DNA from: Leptospiraceae bacterium
Lineage (GTDB): Bacteria > Spirochaetota > Leptospiria > Turneriellales > Turneriellaceae
Direction: 5' to 3'
Length of the DNA stretch: 57,215 nucleotides
Assembly (NCBI GenBank): GCA_025055765.1
Contig: JANWWS010000028.1
Span: forward strand, 1 to 57,215
The position numbers and the translations under genes are program-made. Every line of letters starts with the position of its first letter. Position 1 is the first letter of the stretch. Positions 52,994 through 57,215 of the stretch are shown here, one piece after another. The notes beneath the pieces are model-generated. The model had not been told where the DNA came from, ran no database searches, and worked only from the letters and a program-made list of their open reading frames with translations.

Positions 52994-54102
52994 TGTCTCT
53001 AAAAGAAAGATATTTAAAAGAGCTTTCGAGGCTTCAAGAAAAAGGCCTTTTGCGTGAGGATTTATTTTTCGAAGGTAAAGACTTTGTCTCAAACGACTAT
53101 TTCTGGCTTCGCAGAAGCGAAGATTACTTGAAAGCCATCCGAACCCCCTTAAAAGCAGGTAGCGGGGGATCACGCTATTTAGGGGGCTACACCCCAGAGC
53201 TGCAAGTTTGTGAACAAGAGCTTGCCCAGTTTTACGGCTGCACAAGGGCTTTTCTTTTTCCCAGTGGTTATATGGCTAATATAGCCATATTGTCAGCCCT
53301 AACTGGCCCTCGAGACATTATTTTCTATGATGAAGAAATCCATGCTTCCCTAAAGGATGGCATAAGGTTGAGTCTTGCTCAAGGCTACAGCTTTACCCAT
53401 CTTAATTTAACAAGTCTCGAAGAAAAAGTAAAGAGATGGCAAAAGCAGCAAGGGCAGATCTTTGTTGTCAGTGAATCAGTATTTTCCATGCATGGTGATA
53501 TTTTGCCAATAAAAGAATGGCTTGCTTTCTGCGAGAAGTATGGCCTTTACCTTATTTTAGATGAGGCCCATGCGGCCGGGATTTTAGGTTCAGGTGGCAA
53601 AGGCCTTGGCTATAATGAGAAATCCCCCCATTTACTTTGCCGGATGGTTGGCCTGGGGAAGGCTTTTGCCCTGCAAGGAGGGGTGGCCCTTTTCCATGAG
53701 GAAAGCTATGCTCTTTATTTTGCCCAAAAGGCAAGGCCCCTAATCTATTCCACGGCCATGAATCCGGCGCTATGCAATATGATTACCCTTGCCCATCGCT
53801 ACTTCCGTCTTAACCAAGCTTCTCTGAAACAGGAATTGGATCTTGTTATTACGCAGTACATCGAACTTGCACGTGAGCATGGTTTCACCGCCAACCAAGG
53901 GCATCCTATTCAAGTTATTGCAAGTTCTCCTTCGAAAACAGTGTATCTTGCCCAAAAACTAAGAGAGGCAGGGATTGCTTGTAAGGCCATTTTACCCCCA
54001 ACGGTGAAGCCTGGACGTGAGCGCATCCGTTTAGTCCTAAAGCGTTGCCACAGTTTTGATGACCTTCAACTCCTCTTTCAAACAATAAAAAATTATGCTT
54101 GA
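52993..54102 (+). CDS. bioF: 8-Amino-7-oxononanoate synthase
   Basis: This PLP enzyme joins pimeloyl-ACP (or pimeloyl-CoA) and alanine to make KAPA. The 369-residue product has the fold-type I features: GSGGSRYLGGYTPEL (the family's GS-GSR), SGYMANIAILSAL, the aspartate/histidine pair in ILDEAHAAG (D190, H193), and the PLP lysine K223 in VGLGKAFALQGG. It overlaps bioB by one base and bioD by 8. A glycine C-acetyltransferase is excluded in practice by the biotin neighbours. Confidence 0.94.
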   Translation: MSLKERYLKELSRLQEKGLLREDLFFEGKDFVSNDYFWLRRSEDYLKAIRTPLKAGSGGSRYLGGYTPELQVCEQELAQFYGCTRAFLFPSGYMANIAILSALTGPRDIIFYDEEIHASLKDGIRLSLAQGYSFTHLNLTSLEEKVKRWQKQQGQIFVVSESVFSMHGDILPIKEWLAFCEKYGLYLILDEAHAAGILGSGGKGLGYNEKSPHLLCRMVGLGKAFALQGGVALFHEESYALYFAQKARPLIYSTAMNPALCNMITLAHRYFRLNQASLKQELDLVITQYIELAREHGFTANQGHPIQVIASSPSKTVYLAQKLREAGIACKAILPPTVKPGRERIRLVLKRCHSFDDLQLLFQTIKNYA

Positions 54103-54700
54103 TAGTTCCTCTTACGTTATCATAGGTAACCACACAGGTGTTGGAAAAACGCTGATTTCCGCGATTCTTTGCCAAAAACTCTGCGTCAGCTATTTTAAAC
54201 CTATAGAATCAGGTGATCCTTCCGATTCCGCTAGAGTGAGAAAGCTCACTTCGGGAATAAAAGTTTATCCCCCCCTCATCTCCTTTGCCGAGGAAGAACC
54301 TCCCCATGAGCTGCTCAAACGCTATGGAAAAAGGCTTACGATAACCCAAATCTGCCAAAATCTGCCCCACGATAAGCTTATTGTAGAGACAGCCGGGGGA
54401 TGGTACTCCCCTCTAAATGATGAGGAAACCATGGCGGATCTTGCTCTGGCCTTAAATTTCCCCGTTGTCCTTGTGTTCAGGCCTTACTTAGGTGCTATAA
54501 ACCACAGTTTTTTGACTGTGGAGGCGATCTCCCATACAAAGCTTCCCATAATGGGTTTTTTTATAAATGGTCTAGACCAATGGGGTCTTAAGGACCTGGT
54601 GGTGCGCCGCTATGGCCTGCGCTGCCTTGGGGAAATTCCAGAGCTTGAGACCATAAGCCCCAAATTTGTCCAGGAAATTGCGTACAAGCTATGGCAGTAA
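54095..54700 (+). CDS. bioD: Dethiobiotin synthetase
   Basis: This ATPase closes the ureido ring of dethiobiotin. The 201-residue product has the P-loop GNHTGVGKT (11-19; T-x-VGKT is the BioD form), FKPIESGDPSDSARV for the substrate, and ETAGGWYSPL (normally EGAGG), the conserved wall of the active site. It is shorter than E. coli BioD (225). It overlaps bioF by 8 and bioA by 10 bases, so the operon is translated as a chain. Confidence 0.93.
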   Translation: MLDSSSYVIIGNHTGVGKTLISAILCQKLCVSYFKPIESGDPSDSARVRKLTSGIKVYPPLISFAEEEPPHELLKRYGKRLTITQICQNLPHDKLIVETAGGWYSPLNDEETMADLALALNFPVVLVFRPYLGAINHSFLTVEAISHTKLPIMGFFINGLDQWGLKDLVVRRYGLRCLGEIPELETISPKFVQEIAYKLWQ

Positions 54701-55935
54701 ATCCCCTTTGGCACCCTTTTACTCGTTACGAAGCAGATAAAAACTTTCCCATGGTAAAAAAAGCAAGAGGAAGTCTTCTTTATCTTGCCGATGGCCGCGT
54801 GTTAATTGATTTTGTCTCCTCTTGGTGGACAATCCTACATGGTCATGGCCAAAGAAGACTAATCCGCGCTGTGGAAAACCAGCTAAGAAAAATAGACCAT
54901 GTGCTTTTTGCCGGTTTTGTCCATGAAAAAGCTCTTCTTTTAGCCCAAGAGCTTTGCCAGCGCACTCATTTCGATAAAGTCTTTTACTCTGACAACGGCT
55001 CGACAGCTGTAGAGGTGGGACTTAAGATGGCAATCCACTTTGAGCAAAACAAGGGTGGGAAAAGGAAGACCATATATACCCTCGAAAAAGCCTATCATGG
55101 CGACACCTTTGGCGCAATGTCCCTGGCCGGCAAAAATCTTTTTACTCTACCTTTTAAGGACTATTTGTTCCCGGTAAAAAAAATTCCTGTGCCGAGGAGC
55201 GAGAATTACAAAGCAATCAAACAAATTCTCAAGAATTTGGGGAAGGAAAAACCTCTTCTTTTTGTCTATGAACCCCTGATTCAGGCAGCGGGGGGTATGG
55301 TTTTCCATAACAGGGAACTCTTGGATGAAATCCTCTATGCTATGAAAAAGGCGGGGGCCCTTCTTCTGGCCGATGAGGTGTTTACCGGCTTTTACCGCAC
55401 GGGTAGCTTTCTTGCCAGTGATGCCTTAAGTACCAAACCGGACATCATAGCCCTTGCCAAGGCCTTAAGTGGGGGCTTTCTCCCGCTGGGGGCTACCTTG
55501 GTAGGCCGCGAGATCTTTGATGCCTTCTTAGATAAGAGCGGCCAAAAAACATTTTACCATGGTCACTCCTACACAGCTTATCCTGCTGCCTGTGCTGCGG
55601 GTTATGAAAGTTTAAAAATACTTGACAGACAAAAAACACAGTCTAAAATCGCACAACTAATATCCCACCTCGGTGAGTTGGCTGAAAAACTTCGTGAACT
55701 ACCCCATCTTCACGAGGTGCGTCATCGGGGGATGGTGCTTGCCTTTGAAGTTGGCAGTGCCCCTGCGGGCTATCTGCACCATCTTAGGGACAGATTATAT
55801 GATTATTTCTTATCCCATGGTCTTCTTATTCGACCTCTTGGTAATACCGTCTATCTTCTGCCACCCCTCTCCACGACAAAAGAGCAGCTGGAAAAAGTGT
55901 ACTTTGTTATGGAAAACCTCAATCAACACCTATAA
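54691..55935 (+). CDS. bioA: Adenosylmethionine-8-amino-7-oxononanoate aminotransferase
   Basis: This PLP aminotransferase converts KAPA to DAPA, normally with S-adenosylmethionine as amino donor. The 414-residue product has the BioA-type opening LWHPFTRYEAD and SSWWTILHGHG, then AYHGDTFGAMS, the PLP aspartate D228 (LLADEVFTGFYRTG), and the PLP lysine K257 (ALAKALSGGFLPLGA). It closes the bio operon, overlapping bioD by 10 bases, and its 3' end overlaps the convergent thiolase by 17. bioC, bioH and birA are not in the window. Confidence 0.96.
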   Translation: MAVNPLWHPFTRYEADKNFPMVKKARGSLLYLADGRVLIDFVSSWWTILHGHGQRRLIRAVENQLRKIDHVLFAGFVHEKALLLAQELCQRTHFDKVFYSDNGSTAVEVGLKMAIHFEQNKGGKRKTIYTLEKAYHGDTFGAMSLAGKNLFTLPFKDYLFPVKKIPVPRSENYKAIKQILKNLGKEKPLLFVYEPLIQAAGGMVFHNRELLDEILYAMKKAGALLLADEVFTGFYRTGSFLASDALSTKPDIIALAKALSGGFLPLGATLVGREIFDAFLDKSGQKTFYHGHSYTAYPAACAAGYESLKILDRQKTQSKIAQLISHLGELAEKLRELPHLHEVRHRGMVLAFEVGSAPAGYLHHLRDRLYDYFLSHGLLIRPLGNTVYLLPPLSTTKEQLEKVYFVMENLNQHL

Positions 55936-57160
55936 TATGTACCACATTCGTGGTCGCTGACCCACCGATGTTTAGGGTAGCCACTCTCTTTGCCCCTTCT
56001 ACTTGATAGTCCCCTGCGTTTTCGGTTACCTGCCGCCAAGCGTCGAGGATCTGTCTTACCCCGGTAGCGCCGACTGGGTGGCCAGCCCCTATAAGACCTC
56101 CCGAGGGGTTAAAGGGGAGCTTCCCGTCTATTCGGATTTCTCCTTCCTCAATAGCTTTCCAGGCCTCGCCAGGAGGGGTGAGGCCAAAATGTTCGATAGC
56201 GGCATATTCTGAGGTGGTAAAGCAGTCATGAGTTTCGACTGCATCTAGATCCTCTGCTCCCCTTAGTCCTGCCCGTCGGTAGGCATCGAGTATGGCTTTT
56301 CTCGTTGCCGGTAGGATATATTCCCCCTTTTGCCTTAGCCGGCGGGCCTCTTCCACTTTTTCTTCAAAGAGAAGCGGGGCCGTCGCATGACCCCATCCCA
56401 TAATATAAGGTATCTTTTCTAGGGGAATATTTCTTTTTTTCGCATACTCCTGGGCATAGCGCTGGGAAGCAAGAAATATAGCTGCTGCGCCGTCCGTAAC
56501 TTGGGAGCAGTCGCTTGTGCGGATCATGCCCCCGACAGATGTGTTATAGCCACCCGTAGAGCAGGCGTGGGCTTTACTCATGTACCAATCCCGGGTTTGG
56601 GCCAGAGGGTTTTTCTTTGCATTGGCATAATTGATGGCCGAGATTTCTGCCAGGTGTTCGTACTTAAGGCCGTAAAGCTCGTCATAGAGTTCGCCTAATT
56701 TGCCAAAAAGCTTAGGAAAGGGAAAACTGATCCCTTTAGCTTCTTTTTCGTACCAGGCAGCGGTTCCAAGATAGTCACCTCCTGTTTTCGAATCTACTGA
56801 GCGCATGTATTCTACCCCAATCACCATAACTAAATCATAATGGCCAGCCTCTATTTCACAGCGCCCTGCGAGGGTCGCTACAGCGCCAGAGGCGCAGGCA
56901 GCTTCATGACGGGCTGTGGGGATACCCTTAAGATCCGGGTGGTAGCTTAAGACCATGGCTCCTAAATGCCCCTGCTTGGTGTATAGTTCTGCAGCAAAAT
57001 TCCCAACGTGGATGGACTCCACTTCTTTCGGTTCTATCTGTGTTTCGGCAAAAGCGCCATCCATCACTTCCATGAGCATGGCACTTATGTGCTTACCTTC
57101 TTTAGCCCAATTTCGAGCAAAGTCTGTTTGATAGCCTCCTAAGATATAAACTCTTCCCAT
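55919..57160 (-). CDS. Thiolase (acetyl-CoA acetyltransferase, SCPx type)
   Basis: This 413-residue thiolase belongs to the SCP2/SCPx-type branch. The acyl-accepting cysteine is C89 (HEAACASGAVA). The later catalytic blocks are ETHDCFTTSEYAAIEHFGL and NPSGGLIGAGHPVGATG, with the histidine. Such enzymes act in acyl-CoA metabolism or in acetoacetyl-CoA synthesis, often beside an OB-fold (DUF35) partner. A strong GGGAGG lies 7 bases upstream of the ATG. It follows another gene on the minus strand after 11 bases (see the next entry). The 3' end overlaps bioA. Confidence 0.9.
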   Translation of the reverse strand: MGRVYILGGYQTDFARNWAKEGKHISAMLMEVMDGAFAETQIEPKEVESIHVGNFAAELYTKQGHLGAMVLSYHPDLKGIPTARHEAACASGAVATLAGRCEIEAGHYDLVMVIGVEYMRSVDSKTGGDYLGTAAWYEKEAKGISFPFPKLFGKLGELYDELYGLKYEHLAEISAINYANAKKNPLAQTRDWYMSKAHACSTGGYNTSVGGMIRTSDCSQVTDGAAAIFLASQRYAQEYAKKRNIPLEKIPYIMGWGHATAPLLFEEKVEEARRLRQKGEYILPATRKAILDAYRRAGLRGAEDLDAVETHDCFTTSEYAAIEHFGLTPPGEAWKAIEEGEIRIDGKLPFNPSGGLIGAGHPVGATGVRQILDAWRQVTENAGDYQVEGAKRVATLNIGGSATTNVVHIIGVD

Positions 57161-57171
57161 AAAGCCTCCCT

Positions 57172-57215
57172 TTAATCTACCACGAGGAAACGTGTAACCT
57201 CACGGATACGACATA
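57172..57215 (-). CDS. Partial gene: last 13 codons of the gene upstream of the thiolase
   Basis: On the minus strand an open frame runs in from the window edge and ends CRIREVTRFLVVD with TAA at 57174-57172, eleven bases before the thiolase ATG. The spacing fits an operon. Too little is visible to name it; a partner of the thiolase is a guess from context. Confidence 0.45.
   Translation of the reverse strand, partial: CRIREVTRFLVVD

Overview
The window is a gene-dense piece of chromosome (roughly 42-45% G+C by eye) from a double-membraned spirochaete. Spirochaete marks are the adjacent flagellar sheath genes flaA1 and flaA2, a 929-residue GreA with a long helical-repeat N-terminus, and several lipoprotein and TPR families typical of the phylum. 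An outer membrane is implied by a heptosyltransferase-like enzyme, a C-terminal-Phe beta-barrel protein, a LolA-like protein, an AsmA-like protein and a beta-barrel/SppA fusion. I cannot name the genus. A 5S rRNA gene with its own promoter and no 23S gene on its 5' side recalls the dispersed rRNA genes of Leptospira, and a two-subunit-type glycyl-tRNA synthetase differs from Treponema and Borrelia, so a deep or less-studied lineage is likely.

Layout. 1-4.1 kb: 5S rRNA, a small unknown gene, and the minus-strand pair sppA-fusion/glycosyltransferase. 4.2-8.1 kb: mgtC, parA-parB, then flaA1-flaA2 behind a sigma28-type promoter and ending in a clear terminator. 8.2-16.6 kb: a long plus-strand run with many overlaps (greA, lolA-like, rsmE, thiS, a dead site-2-protease-like membrane protein, trpS, scpA, scpB, pheA). 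16.6-30.4 kb: Hpt protein, U32 peptidase, AsmA-like protein, RRM protein, metallo-beta-lactamase-fold hydrolase followed by two large secreted propeller/Ig-like proteins, folC, ubiB-like kinase, exonuclease III, pseudouridine synthase. 30.6-32.7 kb: a small outer-membrane barrel, then about 1.5 kb without a convincing intact gene (a decayed frame, hairpins, and a strong sigma70 promoter with a 165-base leader). 32.7-43 kb: fapA-like gene, mutM-glyQ on the minus strand, and a plus-strand run of two coiled-coil proteins, a parvulin-like lipoprotein, bactofilin, recJ and lon. 43-47.9 kb: STAS protein, LysM lipoprotein, rho, an unknown gene and a GerMN protein. 47.9-52 kb: a minus-strand pair of TPR/FlgT-like and TPR/NHL/VWA proteins. 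52-56 kb: biotin operon bioBFDA. The end holds a thiolase and the last codons of the gene before it.

The genome is very compact: five of seven convergent gene pairs overlap and the other two are 0 and 7 bases apart, leaving no room for hairpin terminators between them. This makes Rho (encoded here) a likely major terminator and makes the 31.2-32.7 kb gap stand out. The items most worth following are the outer-membrane barrel fused to SppA, the metallohydrolase plus two sensor-like secreted proteins, the NHL/VWA/TPR pair, the inactive S2P-like protein after thiS, the bactofilin operon with its uncharacterised coiled-coil partners, the solo 5S gene, and the fapA leader. No CRISPR array, intact insertion sequence, phage gene or tRNA gene was seen.
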